A stretch of DNA of 64,000 nt from Candidatus Bathyarchaeia archaeon. Its GTDB lineage: Archaea; Thermoproteota; Bathyarchaeia; Bathyarchaeales; Bathyarchaeaceae. Where the stretch lies: contig DATETJ010000011.1 of the NCBI GenBank assembly GCA_035283685.1, positions 184,461-248,460 on the forward strand, given 5' to 3'. Positions 44,267 through 52,920 of the stretch are shown here, one piece after another. Position 1 is the stretch's first letter. Each line of letters opens with the position of its first letter. The notes beneath the pieces were generated by a model. The model searched no databases. It was not told the origin of the DNA and saw only the letters and a program-made list of their open reading frames with translations. Made by a program: the position numbers and the translations under genes.

Positions 44267-45052
44267 TTATCTGAGTTCGGTTATTGCTCTTGAGATTTCG
44301 TGGGCGTCGACTCCGATGATTGTGGATACTTTTTTGATTTCTGTTTTTGTGAAGGCTTGTGATGTTTTTCTTGCTTTTTCAGGTGCGTAGATGAAATATA
44401 GTTGGTTTTTGAGTTGGCTGATTTTTGTGTTTGAGTGCCAGAGTAGGGCGTAGATGTCGGCTATGTCTTTGATTCTTTTGTCTTCTTTGTCGCGGTTGAT
44501 GACGGAGTTAAGTTTCATCGCTAGGAGCACGTGAGTTTGTGGCATTAGTATGTTGATGCCAAATAGTTTTGTTGTGATGCTGAGTTTCTTGGTGAAGACT
44601 AGGGAGAGAAGGGGTTCGTCGATGGGGACAAATCCTAGTGTTGGTTTGATTTTGGGATGTATGTAGTCTACGATCAGGTCCACGTAGAGGCGCAGGATTT
44701 CGTATTGTTGGAGTCTAGCCGACTCTCCTGGAGTCAACTCTTTTCCAGTTTCTAGGGTGAAGTCTTTGGCTAGCCTGAAGCTTATGGGTTGGAATCCCAT
44801 GTTTTCGATTTGCTTGAGCGCGTTGCAGAATTCTGATTTTCTGAGTTGTTCTTCTGACAAGTTTTTGTCTATGTGGAAGCCTATGTCGATGTCTCTTGAT
44901 CCGATGTAGTTTCTGCCTGTGGCTTTTTCGAAGTTTTGGTTCACAGTGTGGTAAGCTGCCCAACCGCCTAAGAGGCAGGCGTTGCCTTTGACTAGTTTGA
45001 AGATTTTCTGTAGGTATTTTTCTGCGGTTTGTATTTCAGCTGATTCGTACAA
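44267..45052 (-). CDS. AbiEii-like nucleotidyltransferase toxin
   Basis: 261 residues. The minimal nucleotidyltransferase signature is present: LLGGWAAYHTV (G29-G30-W31) followed by IGSRDIDIGF with Asp54 and Asp56 as metal ligands, as in AbiEii/AbiGii (type IV toxin-antitoxin, MenT/AbiEii group). These toxins add nucleotides to tRNA or other RNA. Its start overlaps the antitoxin gene by 17 bases. Identified by motif and context, not by full alignment. Confidence 0.75.
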   Translation of the reverse strand: MYESAEIQTAEKYLQKIFKLVKGNACLLGGWAAYHTVNQNFEKATGRNYIGSRDIDIGFHIDKNLSEEQLRKSEFCNALKQIENMGFQPISFRLAKDFTLETGKELTPGESARLQQYEILRLYVDLIVDYIHPKIKPTLGFVPIDEPLLSLVFTKKLSITTKLFGINILMPQTHVLLAMKLNSVINRDKEDKRIKDIADIYALLWHSNTKISQLKNQLYFIYAPEKARKTSQAFTKTEIKKVSTIIGVDAHEISRAITELR

Positions 45053-45644
45053 TGTTCATTGCGACCTTTTCGAGTAATTCTTGTGCTGCCTCAGTGCATA
45101 CGCCGCCCTCTTCTAAGAGGTCGACAATGAGTTGTGGAGGTGAGACGATTTTTAGTTCTCTTCGTTCCAGTGAGCGGTAGAATACGTGGCTGTCTGCTAT
45201 GAGTAGTCTTAGGTTGCCTTTTCCAACGAGGCCTTCTTGTCTTATGAGCCGGTGCCATAAGTCTTCGTCCTCGCGTCTGATGTATAGGTCGGTGCGTGAG
45301 GGGAAAAGAAGGTGTTGGACTAGGTTTTCGGCTCGATAAGTTGTGAGAGCATACGGCAGTTTAATTGTTCTGAGCAGATTGAGCGGGTCTTTGTGCATGT
45401 ATTCGATTTTTTCGGGCTTTGTTTTGACTTCTAGCCAGTATTTGATAAGGCCTTCGTAGTCTTTCACTGTTGTTTTCTCTACGAGCCCTTTTGTTTGGAG
45501 TTTTTGTAGGAATTCGTGGACCCATGGGAACGTGCATTCGGCTTCTTTGGCGACTCGGTACATCGTGAGCGCGCCGGTTGGCTCGTTTAGGAGTACCCGT
45601 ATTATGCGCTCCCGCACGGTGCCTCTTTGTTTCATGGTGTTCAT
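45036..45644 (-). CDS. AbiEi-like antitoxin / winged-helix regulator
   Basis: About 202 residues from the Met at 45644 (a frame runs upstream to 45674 but covers the operator). N-terminal winged helix (MYRVAKEAECTFPWVHEFLQKLQTKGL), then an AbiEi-type C-terminal part (DLYIRREDEDLWHRLIRQEGLVG, LRLLIADSHVFY). AbiEi proteins silence AbiEii and repress their own promoter by binding repeats; two 13-bp repeats lie immediately upstream here. Confidence 0.72.
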   Translation of the reverse strand: MNTMKQRGTVRERIIRVLLNEPTGALTMYRVAKEAECTFPWVHEFLQKLQTKGLVEKTTVKDYEGLIKYWLEVKTKPEKIEYMHKDPLNLLRTIKLPYALTTYRAENLVQHLLFPSRTDLYIRREDEDLWHRLIRQEGLVGKGNLRLLIADSHVFYRSLERRELKIVSPPQLIVDLLEEGGVCTEAAQELLEKVAMNIVRIS

Positions 45645-45648
45645 CTGC

Positions 45649-45698
45649 GATATATAGGTAAGGCATATAAACACAGCGTTTTACCGATATATAGGTAA
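45649..45698 (-). promoter_or_regulatory. Operator repeats of the AbiE-like pair
   Basis: GATATATAGGTAA occurs at 45649-45661 and again at 45686-45698, 37 bases apart. The distal copy is part of a palindrome TTACC-GATATATA-GGTAA (45681-45698). They flank a minus-strand TATA box (TTATATGCC, 45662-45670) just before the antitoxin ATG, the expected place for autoregulation. Confidence 0.7.
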
Positions 45699-45747
45699 CT
45701 CTGCGATTTTAAATACGCTACCTACATAGGCTCCATCGAAATCGGAT

Positions 45748-45892
45748 TTACTGTGAAGTTCTTCGTTGCAGAGTATCAACTGACCCGTTTGGATAAGGTG
45801 CGGTACCGTCGCGTACCCTGAAGACATCGTCGGCTTCAGCATTAAAGAAGCACTGGGCGGACAGGGGGTCTTCAGCTTAAACGTAATGAAAT
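45748..45892 (+). pseudogene. Possible frameshifted gene remnant
   Basis: From about 45748 one frame reads VKFFVAEYQLTRLDKVRYRR and ends at a TGA at 45820. Shifting by one base continues with PEDIVGFSIKEALGGQGV and a TAG near 45890. Together they give a plausible 50-residue coding stretch broken once. I do not recognise the parent family. Low confidence. Confidence 0.25.
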
Positions 45893-45908
45893 AGCATATG
45901 TTTTCGAA

Positions 45909-46280
45909 TTATTTTCTCTTTGACTCGTTCTCTTTTACTCTGAATTTCACAATTTTCTTCACAAGATCAAACGGGATCGGTTTGCTTAATGGAAATTGGG
46001 CAGTCCCTCTGCTTGTCTTAAAGGGAGATAACTCTTTTTTGAAAGCTTTGATCCCTGATGAAGTGGGATAAAAGCCGACATGATTCTTGTATGCTGCGAA
46101 ATGCACCAAGTGCCTCCCATTGAGGTCAAATGTGGGTATTCCATAGCTTATGGTTTCTTCAGCTTTAGGTGCTGATTCCCTAATTACCCGCCTAAGTTCC
46201 TGTAAAACATCTCTAACATTTTTCGGGAATTTAGCGACATATTCATCCATGGTTTTTGATTGACTTTTTGATGTTGCCAT
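45909..46280 (-). CDS. DUF1801 family protein
   Basis: 123 residues with the YdhG/DUF1801 pattern: DEYVAKFPKNVRDVLQELRRVI, then AEETISYGIPTFDLNGRHLVHFAAYKNHVGFYP and the C-terminal FPLSKPIPFDLVKKIVKFRV. The fold resembles frataxin-like proteins, and bacterial relatives have been proposed as iron chaperones. It sits next to feoB, but on a separate unit with its own promoter. Function inferred weakly. Confidence 0.85.
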   Translation of the reverse strand: MATSKSQSKTMDEYVAKFPKNVRDVLQELRRVIRESAPKAEETISYGIPTFDLNGRHLVHFAAYKNHVGFYPTSSGIKAFKKELSPFKTSRGTAQFPLSKPIPFDLVKKIVKFRVKENESKRK

Positions 46281-46338
46281 GTCTTTTCGTTAACTAAAGT
46301 TTCTGAATAAAGTTTTCTGAATGAAATGTGGAAAACTT

Positions 46339-48312
46339 TCAAACTATCTTAAACATGCCCAGCAACCTGAAGAATACTCCGCCTAATGCGACTGCGAAGG
46401 CGACTTCGAAGATCGTTATGTACAGAGTTGTTTTCCATCCGAATTCCTTCTTGAGCATGAAGAAAGTGGCGACACAGGGAACATAAATCATGGTTACAAA
46501 CGCGAGAACAATCATTTGAGTTGGAGTGAAGACTTCTGCAAGGTTTGCTGTGCCGAACAAGATTGCAGGCATGATTACCACAAGTTCTTTGCGCACGACT
46601 CCGAATAGGAGAAGCACGCTTGCGATTGCCGGGAGACCAAGCCACCAGACTGTCACAGGCGCTAGCAACGTCTCAACAGGTTTAAACAAGCCTGCAAACT
46701 GCATGACAGCGAGAAGTAGACCGCCAGCCATGTAAATGGGAAAAACCATGTACAATATTGACTTGATCCGTGCCCAAGTCTGAACCAACACAACACGCTT
46801 TGACGGCACACGCAAAGAGGGCAACTCCATTATCATGCCCATCGACTCGCCGGGAATCGCTTTGAACGCCAATCTACCCATCAAGAAAATTATTACCAGA
46901 TCAATCAGGAGAAGAGCGAAAGCCCACTGCAGGTTCACAAAAGCCGCCACCAAACCCAACACAACTATGATACGCGCCGTGCACGGCACAAAAGTTACAA
47001 CAAAAGCCGCAGTCAGACGATCACGCTGAGTCTCCATGATTCTGCAGGAGTAGCACGCGGGCACATTGCAGCCGTACCCAAGAATGATAGGTATGATTGC
47101 TTTCCCATGCAACCCCATCTTATGCGTCAAGTTATCGAGCAGAAAAGCAACTCTAGGCAAATAGCCTGAATCCTCAAGCACCGTGAGAAGCAGATAGAAG
47201 GGCAAAACATAGGGCAAAACCAAGGTAACAGCCGCCACAAAACCGCCGACTACACCTTCCCAGAGAACGCTTTCAGCAACACCCATTGTTTGGGGTCTGA
47301 AAATGTTGAAGAAGTCTGACATGATTTTTGACGCCAGACCACCGAACCAGAATATAGCGAGAAACACGGAGAACATGACTGCCAACATCAAGATGTAACC
47401 GAAGACTCTGTGAGTTGCCAATTCATCGATTCTATCAACTAGAGTGCGTTTTCTCATGGGCGTGATATGCTGTACTTCTCTCGTGATTCTGTTGGCTACG
47501 GCGTATCTTTCAGAAGACAACACCACAGAGCAAGACTCACCGTGAATCCTCTCGATCTCTCTGGCAAGTTCCTGAGAAGCAGCAACAACTTTGCCGTTCA
47601 CCTCCTGAACATGCTTTCGGATTTCTTCGTCGGCTTCAAGCAGTTTCAGAGCAGCAAAACGCGGCGAATATGTGAGCTTAGTGCCTCGCAGAAGGGCTTC
47701 CAGCTGCTCCACTCTTTCCTCAATTTCTTTGCCGTACCGAATTTCCTTTGGCTTTGCATGCATCTTGCCCTGAGACATGTTGATGGCATGTTCCACAAGC
47801 TCGTAGACGCCTGTTCCCCTGATGCCAACGGTCGGAACCGCCGGCACACCTAGGAATTCACCCAGCCTTTTTTCATCGATGTTTATGCCCTTTGCCTTGG
47901 CTAAATCAGCCTGATTCAACGCAATGATCACTGGAACCTGCATTTCCAACAACTGCAGCGTGAAAAACAGGTTCCGCTCCAAGACACAAGAATCAACAAC
48001 GTTTACCACAACATCGGGTTTCTCAAACGCTATGTACTCACGGGAAACAAGTTCCTCTAATGAGAAAGTTGAGAAGGAGTAGATGCCGGGTAAATCAACG
48101 ATTTCAATGTTCAAGCCTTTGAACTGCAGACTGCCTTCAGCTCTTTCCACAGTTTTTCCAGGCCAGTTGCCCACATGCTGATGCAAGCCTGTCAGACAGT
48201 TGAAAATGGCACTTTTACCAACATTTGCGTTGCCAGCCAAAGCAATCGTTAAACTGGCTCTTTGTCTCCCAGTTCTATTTTTGGAGGAGTCAACCGTGTG
48301 GCAAGAAGACAC
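46339..48312 (-). CDS. feoB: Ferrous iron transporter FeoB
   Basis: 657 residues. Cytoplasmic GTPase domain with G1 GNANVGKS (27-34), G3 DLPG and G4 NQAD, then a helical GDI region, and a membrane domain with Gate-type segments ([12 protein letters not shown] and [11 protein letters not shown], each with a conserved Cys). Two bases separate it from feoA, so they form an operon. Imports Fe2+ in anoxic conditions. Confidence 0.96.
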   Translation of the reverse strand: MSSCHTVDSSKNRTGRQRASLTIALAGNANVGKSAIFNCLTGLHQHVGNWPGKTVERAEGSLQFKGLNIEIVDLPGIYSFSTFSLEELVSREYIAFEKPDVVVNVVDSCVLERNLFFTLQLLEMQVPVIIALNQADLAKAKGINIDEKRLGEFLGVPAVPTVGIRGTGVYELVEHAINMSQGKMHAKPKEIRYGKEIEERVEQLEALLRGTKLTYSPRFAALKLLEADEEIRKHVQEVNGKVVAASQELAREIERIHGESCSVVLSSERYAVANRITREVQHITPMRKRTLVDRIDELATHRVFGYILMLAVMFSVFLAIFWFGGLASKIMSDFFNIFRPQTMGVAESVLWEGVVGGFVAAVTLVLPYVLPFYLLLTVLEDSGYLPRVAFLLDNLTHKMGLHGKAIIPIILGYGCNVPACYSCRIMETQRDRLTAAFVVTFVPCTARIIVVLGLVAAFVNLQWAFALLLIDLVIIFLMGRLAFKAIPGESMGMIMELPSLRVPSKRVVLVQTWARIKSILYMVFPIYMAGGLLLAVMQFAGLFKPVETLLAPVTVWWLGLPAIASVLLLFGVVRKELVVIMPAILFGTANLAEVFTPTQMIVLAFVTMIYVPCVATFFMLKKEFGWKTTLYITIFEVAFAVALGGVFFRLLGMFKIV

Positions 48313-48314
48313 AG

Positions 48315-48629
48315 TTAACTTCCCTTCGTCTTAACCAAAATGCTCTGGGCAATCTCTCTTCCGATTGCCAACTTGCTTCCTCTAACCACGATCTCAACAG
48401 GACCGTTGAAAGGCGCAGTTTTGACCACGCAGACGCTAGTCTCAGGGGTCAGTCCCAGATCTGCCAATCTTTGCGCTACCCTCGGGCTTGCTTTGACTGC
48501 AGCTATCAAACCTCTCTGACCGGGGTGAAGCTCAGTGACAGGAATGAGGATTCCATGTCTGTGACGACGCCGATGCCTTCCTCTTCCAAAACCTACGTTG
48601 TCTGGTTCGCGCGATTGAAACAGCCGCAT
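48315..48629 (-). CDS. feoA: FeoA-domain protein
   Basis: 104 residues. The SH3-like FeoA domain occupies residues about 30-100 (LHPGQRGLIAAVKASPRVAQRL and PVEIVVRGSKLAIGREIA). The first ~25 residues are arginine/histidine-rich (GRGRHRRRHRHG), unusual for FeoA, and may be a metal-binding tail or a mis-set start. Overlaps nothing and precedes feoB by two bases. Confidence 0.9.
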   Translation of the reverse strand: MRLFQSREPDNVGFGRGRHRRRHRHGILIPVTELHPGQRGLIAAVKASPRVAQRLADLGLTPETSVCVVKTAPFNGPVEIVVRGSKLAIGREIAQSILVKTKGS

Positions 48630-48734
48630 ATGTTGACCCTCTGCAGGTAATCCTTATGTGGAGTTATCAGCGAATACACTCAACCTAAACTACGAGCATT
48701 CGCACATTTAAGATTATCTGCTATTATCGAATGC

Positions 48735-48947
48735 ATGCAGAACGCGCTCGTAACAAGCGTGCGGATCAATCTAAGAAAGAAAGAGGATTCCCAGCTTTGG
48801 CCAGAAGTCTTCTTTGTGGATATGAAGAGCGCAACTAACGTCTTCAAGCCGCAGGTTTCAACCAAGTTCGTAAGGAAAGCTAAGAAACCAAGGGCAAGCA
48901 AGACGCTATCTGGCAGAGACTTGCTCTACGATTTTTGTTCTCCTTAA
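48735..48947 (+). CDS. Possible small basic protein
   Basis: 70 codons with ATG and a TATA-like ACATTTAAGATTA about 30 bases upstream. Translation is lysine-rich (SVRINLRKKEDSQLW, TKFVRKAKKPRASKTL). It overlaps the ECF gene 3' end by 42 bases on the opposite strand. No family is recognised; kept as a weak candidate, and otherwise the 276-base gap holds nothing I can support. Confidence 0.25.
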   Translation: MQNALVTSVRINLRKKEDSQLWPEVFFVDMKSATNVFKPQVSTKFVRKAKKPRASKTLSGRDLLYDFCSP

Positions 48948-49421
48948 GTAGCGAACAATGACTTCTGCCAAGGCTGAACTTATCACTGCTTCAACGGTCA
49001 GAGTCACCATTATAGGCACGACAATAGCCCAAGCCTCCTGAGGCGCCCTCTGCAAAGAAATCGTGAACCAAAGATAATCCGTAACAGCCACATACGGCGC
49101 CTGAACAAGCCACGCCAACACTCCTGCCAAAAAAGGTCTAAATCTCTTGCCGAAGATTCCCGTTGCCAATCCAAGAATGGCCAGACCACCGATTATGAAT
49201 GGAATTTGAGCAACGAACAAGCTCATGTACAACGCGCCAACGGCTCCTGTTATCAGTCCGCCAAACGGTCCCGCCAAGATCCCTGCTACGAAAATCGGCA
49301 GTTGAGTGAAGTGCACGGTGAGCCTCGGGGCTATGGGCACGGCTATAGGCGGAATTGATAAGATGTTGGCTAAGGCTGCCATCAAGGCTATGAGCGATAG
49401 CATCTTTGTTTTCGTTGCCAC
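48906..49421 (-). CDS. ECF transporter S component, probably NikR-controlled
   Basis: 171 residues with about six transmembrane segments and the S-component pattern of a short basic start (MATKTKMLSLIALMAAL), VHFTQLPIFVAGILAGPFGGLITGAVG and a C-terminal basic tail. S components bind vitamins or metals and share an EcfAT module encoded elsewhere. It lacks the CbiM-type N-terminal His, but its promoter carries a perfect NikR palindrome, so a nickel-related substrate is plausible. GTG start. Confidence 0.8.
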   Translation of the reverse strand: MATKTKMLSLIALMAALANILSIPPIAVPIAPRLTVHFTQLPIFVAGILAGPFGGLITGAVGALYMSLFVAQIPFIIGGLAILGLATGIFGKRFRPFLAGVLAWLVQAPYVAVTDYLWFTISLQRAPQEAWAIVVPIMVTLTVEAVISSALAEVIVRYLRRTKIVEQVSAR

Positions 49422-49438
49422 GCAACAACCCCCGCTGT

Positions 49439-49466
49439 GTATTACGAAAACTATTTCTTGTAATAC
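49439..49466. promoter_or_regulatory. NikR operator GTATTAC-N14-GTAATAC
   Basis: A perfect 7+7 palindrome with a 14-base spacer (49439-49445, 49460-49466). It matches the known NikR consensus GTGTTAC-N13/14-GTAACAC closely. A near-palindromic TATA, CTTATTAAG (49468-49476), sits beside it and can serve both divergent genes. The operator covers the expected start site of the ECF gene on the minus strand. Confidence 0.85.
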
Positions 49467-49513
49467 GCTTATTAAGGCTTTTCTAAGAAGTACTAGATCG
49501 GAAGTGATGCTCT

Positions 49514-49930
49514 ATGGTTCAAGACGTGGGCGCGAGAAGGCTCAGCGTTTCCCTTCCATCCCCCCTTGTAAAAGAGTTTGACACAGTTTGGAAGAGCATG
49601 AAATATACTGATCGATCAAAAGCAGTTCACGACGCTATTCGAAACTTCATAACTGAACACAAATGGATGCAAGAGGAGGCAGATGAACTCATGGGCGCCT
49701 TGGTTCTGCTCTACTATTTTGACAAGCCCGATTTACTGAACGCTGTTATGCGGATCCAACACGAGTTTGAAGATATCATAGCATCCAGCATGCATGTTCA
49801 CCTGACCAAAGATAAATGCCTAGAGATAATCGCGGTAAAGGGCAAAGCTGAACACGTCAAGAACCTTATGCAAAAACTCATGGCAAAAAAGGGAGTAAAA
49901 CAAGTCAAGCTCGCAGCAATAGCACCATAG
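49514..49930 (+). CDS. nikR: Nickel-responsive regulator NikR
   Basis: 138 residues. N-terminal ribbon-helix-helix (RRLSVSLPSPLVKEFDTVWKS) and an ACT-like C-terminal metal domain with H83, H94, H96 and C102. These spacings reproduce exactly the His-His-His-Cys high-affinity nickel site (76, 87, 89, 95 in E. coli NikR). With nickel bound it represses nickel uptake. Divergent from the ECF S component with its operator in between. Confidence 0.96.
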   Translation: MVQDVGARRLSVSLPSPLVKEFDTVWKSMKYTDRSKAVHDAIRNFITEHKWMQEEADELMGALVLLYYFDKPDLLNAVMRIQHEFEDIIASSMHVHLTKDKCLEIIAVKGKAEHVKNLMQKLMAKKGVKQVKLAAIAP

Positions 49931-49955
49931 AACCGACCGAGCGTGTGAAACCAAA

Positions 49956-50870
49956 ATGACTGCACAAAAACGCAATTGGGAAAACCTGAAGGTAATCATG
50001 CACACTGCTATCGACCTTCATGGCCATTTTGGTCCGTTCTTAGCTCTGGGCGTGCGCATGGGTCTCGTTGGCTTACGAGAGCTTGGCGTGAAAAAAGGCG
50101 ATACACGACTGCACGCTACAGTTGTGCTCAAATACGTTGCCCCCATCTCATGCATCCTAGACGGAGTTCAAACGACCACAAAATGCACTGTCGGGAATAC
50201 AAGGCTGACGTGGAAAGAATCCGAAAGAATCGGCGCCACGTTTCAACTCAGCGATAGCAGACGACGAGTCACAGTCTGGGTTAACCCCGAGGTTTTAGAG
50301 GAATTGAAGCATAAACTTGCCCGAAAACCATCCGACAAGGCGACTCGCCAACTTGGTTGGGACATTGCATCTAGAACAGATGCGGAACTCTTTTTGAGTG
50401 GGAAAGAGTCTGGCAATTCTTACACGCAAGAAAGTGAACACCCGTTGCGCGACTTGGACATAGCAAAAGATCGACTGAGAAAAAGCGATAATGCTCTAGT
50501 CGTCGCCAAGCATGGGCAAGTTCTGTTCGAGACAAGCGCATCTGGAATCCGAGGGCTTCTGACAGCTCTTGAGAGAATAGGAAAAGACATGAAGAACTCT
50601 GCGGTGGCCGACAGAATCGTGGGTGAGGCCGCTGCACAACTCTGCGCTTATTCCCATGTTCGCGAAGTCTACGCCGTCACCTTAAGCCAATGCGGAAAAA
50701 ATGTGTTGGAAAACAACCACATAAACCATGAATACGAAAACCTCGTACCCCACATCCTGAATATGAAGAAGACTGACCTTTGTCCCTTTGAGAAAATTGT
50801 CGCTGGGAGCAAAACACCCAAGGAAGCCTACGAACGCCTGAAAGAAGGAGCAATGACTGTCTCACGTTAG
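49956..50870 (+). CDS. FmdE-DUF1893 fusion protein
   Basis: 304 residues. N-terminal FmdE-type domain (residues about 8-150) with DLHGHFGPFLALGVRMG (His22, His24) and the PISCILDGVQTTTKCT Cys segment. The C-terminal half (about 165-295) matches DUF1893: NALVVAKHGQVLFETSASGI, ADRIVGEAAAQLCAYSHV and DLCPFEKIVAGS. FmdE-like proteins occur with molybdenum/tungsten formylmethanofuran dehydrogenase or metal homeostasis. It follows nikR by 25 bases, so metal handling is a reasonable inference. Confidence 0.8.
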   Translation: MTAQKRNWENLKVIMHTAIDLHGHFGPFLALGVRMGLVGLRELGVKKGDTRLHATVVLKYVAPISCILDGVQTTTKCTVGNTRLTWKESERIGATFQLSDSRRRVTVWVNPEVLEELKHKLARKPSDKATRQLGWDIASRTDAELFLSGKESGNSYTQESEHPLRDLDIAKDRLRKSDNALVVAKHGQVLFETSASGIRGLLTALERIGKDMKNSAVADRIVGEAAAQLCAYSHVREVYAVTLSQCGKNVLENNHINHEYENLVPHILNMKKTDLCPFEKIVAGSKTPKEAYERLKEGAMTVSR

Positions 50871-51607
50871 TGGGACGGCAGAACAGTCTCAAGGATATAC
50901 ATCAACGCAATCCCCGCTAAGAGGGTAAGCAACTGTATAACCGAGTCCTTTGCTTGGGTTCTCTTGTGGAGTTCCGGCATAAGGTCAGTTGCAGCGATAT
51001 AGATGAAACCTCCTGCTGCGAATGGAACCAGCAGTTCAGGCAGGCTTTGAACTTGCGAAGCCAATATGTATGCCACAAGCGCACCAGCAACCGCGGTTAG
51101 AGCCGACAGAAAATTATAGATCATCGCTTTCTTTCTTTCAAGTCCTCCATATACTAGAACGCCAAAGTCGCCCAGCTCCTGCGGAATCTCATGAAACACA
51201 ACTGCTAAAGATGTGGTAAAGCCTATCGAAGCGGACACCAAGAAGCTGGCAGCGATTAACGCTCCGTCCACGAAATTGTGTATTCCATCTCCAATAAGGT
51301 TCATGTACGCAAAACTGTGAACCTTGCACGTTTCGTCATGACAGTGCCGCCAGTACAGAAATTTCTCCATCACAAAGAAGAAAACTATCCCGGCAACTAT
51401 GTATAGCCAAATGGCTTGCCCAGTTTCAGCTGCCTCCGGTATTAGGTCAAAGAAAACCACACCGATCAACGAACCAGAAGCGAAGCCGACAAGCACCATC
51501 AAGAGGCGTCCGACAATCGCTTGTTTCAACCCTACAAAAAGGATGCCAATAAAAGATACAAGGCTGACGATGGTAACAGAAGTCAGAATCAAAATCAGTT
51601 CGGCCAT
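50867..51607 (-). CDS. ZIP family metal transporter
   Basis: 246 residues with about eight transmembrane helices. The metal-path motifs are visible: NLIGDGIHNFVDGALIAASF (HN-x-D) and VVFHEIPQELGDFGVL (HExPxE). A loop histidine/cysteine cluster WRHCHDETCKVHSF could bind zinc. Imports divalent metal, usually Zn2+. Convergent with the FmdE fusion (four-base overlap), completing a metal-related stretch from feoB onward. Confidence 0.93.
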   Translation of the reverse strand: MAELILILTSVTIVSLVSFIGILFVGLKQAIVGRLLMVLVGFASGSLIGVVFFDLIPEAAETGQAIWLYIVAGIVFFFVMEKFLYWRHCHDETCKVHSFAYMNLIGDGIHNFVDGALIAASFLVSASIGFTTSLAVVFHEIPQELGDFGVLVYGGLERKKAMIYNFLSALTAVAGALVAYILASQVQSLPELLVPFAAGGFIYIAATDLMPELHKRTQAKDSVIQLLTLLAGIALMYILETVLPSH

Positions 51608-51696
51608 GGGTTATGATCCTTCCCTAACGGAATCTTCGTCCCTGTTTATTATGACTAACGGTCACAACAGGCTTGGCTGCTTCTATTTTGAAAGCC

Positions 51697-52818
51697 TCAA
51701 TTCTCTGCCTTCCTGATTACGTCTCTGATTGTTTCTTGAACCACATTAACAGATTCGATAGTGTTGACTAAGTAACACGGTGCAAACTTGAACAGCCGTT
51801 TGAAGAAGTCCTGTCTGATCTCAACCTTTTCGGGGGTCCTAACGATCAGGTACGGATTCAGAAACTGTTCAGGCTGCGTCGTCAGATAGTCAACAGCCTC
51901 ATTCATGTCCAGTTGTCTCATAAGCTCTGGATCGTTCTTGTCTCGCTTCAGCAAGATGACTTTTCTCACTCGTGTTGTGTCTACAAACTTGTCGGCGCCT
52001 GATATCCAAACGGGATCTAGCATTGCTCGTGAATATTCATGTGCAATGTAAGGATCCTGCATCATTTTTTCAATGGACGATGGATCCACACCTTTGGTTT
52101 TGAGAGCGTCAGCATCTGCTAGGCTCAATGGTTCGACGTTTTCCAACTTGCATTTGTCGAGTAGCTTCCTGATCTCTGGAAACACTCTAACTATGTTTGT
52201 GCGCAGGTAGAATTTTCTCTCGCTTATGTCGGCACTGGCTCTTCCTCTTACTCCTCCAATGAATCTGACATACAGCCAGTCGTCACTGTGCAGACGGGCA
52301 CCTTCCATCTTCAGCAATGCATAGCTGTGAGTTGACTTGCCTGTACCTGTTGGCGCGATCAGGACTATGCCGTTGCCGTTGACTTCGATGCAACTACCAT
52401 GTATGCTGTGAATGTCATGCTGGTCTTCAGCTATGTCGCAGGTTATGCCCAATGCCCAGCTTTTCACTTGCCCATAATACTCAGTATTGAAGATTATGGC
52501 CGTCTTGGTCTCTGGATTGTAGTAGGCGTGTGGTTTCCCTCCGTTGAACTCAGGGTCCAGAACTGCGTAAAGGCGACCGTGCGATTTTATGTCTAGATTC
52601 ATGGAGAACCAGTTTTCAATCCAGAAATCGTACAAATGCTCGCTATTGGTGAACAGTTGAAGGCAGAAGCCGTCGATGTTGGCCTTCCAGCCGAACCACT
52701 CATTGCCTAACGCTTCCTCGGCTTTTTCGACAAGTCTATCCCTCTCTTTCCTGTTCACAATGCTGCTTTCGACTCGACCTCTGGTGCTCGTGATCTTATT
52801 GTAAGTGTGCATTGCCAT
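51697..52818 (-). CDS. HprK/PEPCK-like P-loop protein
   Basis: 373 residues. P-loop LIAPTGTGKSTHS (Lys161, Ser162) preceded by a conserved HGSCIEVNG (His140) and followed by ARLHSDDW (Asp179, Asp180), the order seen in HPr kinase/phosphorylase and PEP carboxykinase folds. There is no PTS in archaea of this type, so the substrate is not HPr. The N-terminal ~130 residues have no recognised domain. Function unknown; a protein or small-molecule kinase is likely. Confidence 0.7.
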   Translation of the reverse strand: MAMHTYNKITSTRGRVESSIVNRKERDRLVEKAEEALGNEWFGWKANIDGFCLQLFTNSEHLYDFWIENWFSMNLDIKSHGRLYAVLDPEFNGGKPHAYYNPETKTAIIFNTEYYGQVKSWALGITCDIAEDQHDIHSIHGSCIEVNGNGIVLIAPTGTGKSTHSYALLKMEGARLHSDDWLYVRFIGGVRGRASADISERKFYLRTNIVRVFPEIRKLLDKCKLENVEPLSLADADALKTKGVDPSSIEKMMQDPYIAHEYSRAMLDPVWISGADKFVDTTRVRKVILLKRDKNDPELMRQLDMNEAVDYLTTQPEQFLNPYLIVRTPEKVEIRQDFFKRLFKFAPCYLVNTIESVNVVQETIRDVIRKAEN

Positions 52819-52920
52819 TTCCTCTTCTGATTGGTCTCTTTACATGTGCGAATTGTTTTATTCTTTTCGAAAATATCACTCAAAGCGACTCGACGCTGCG
52901 ATCAACACACGCGACCTTCT

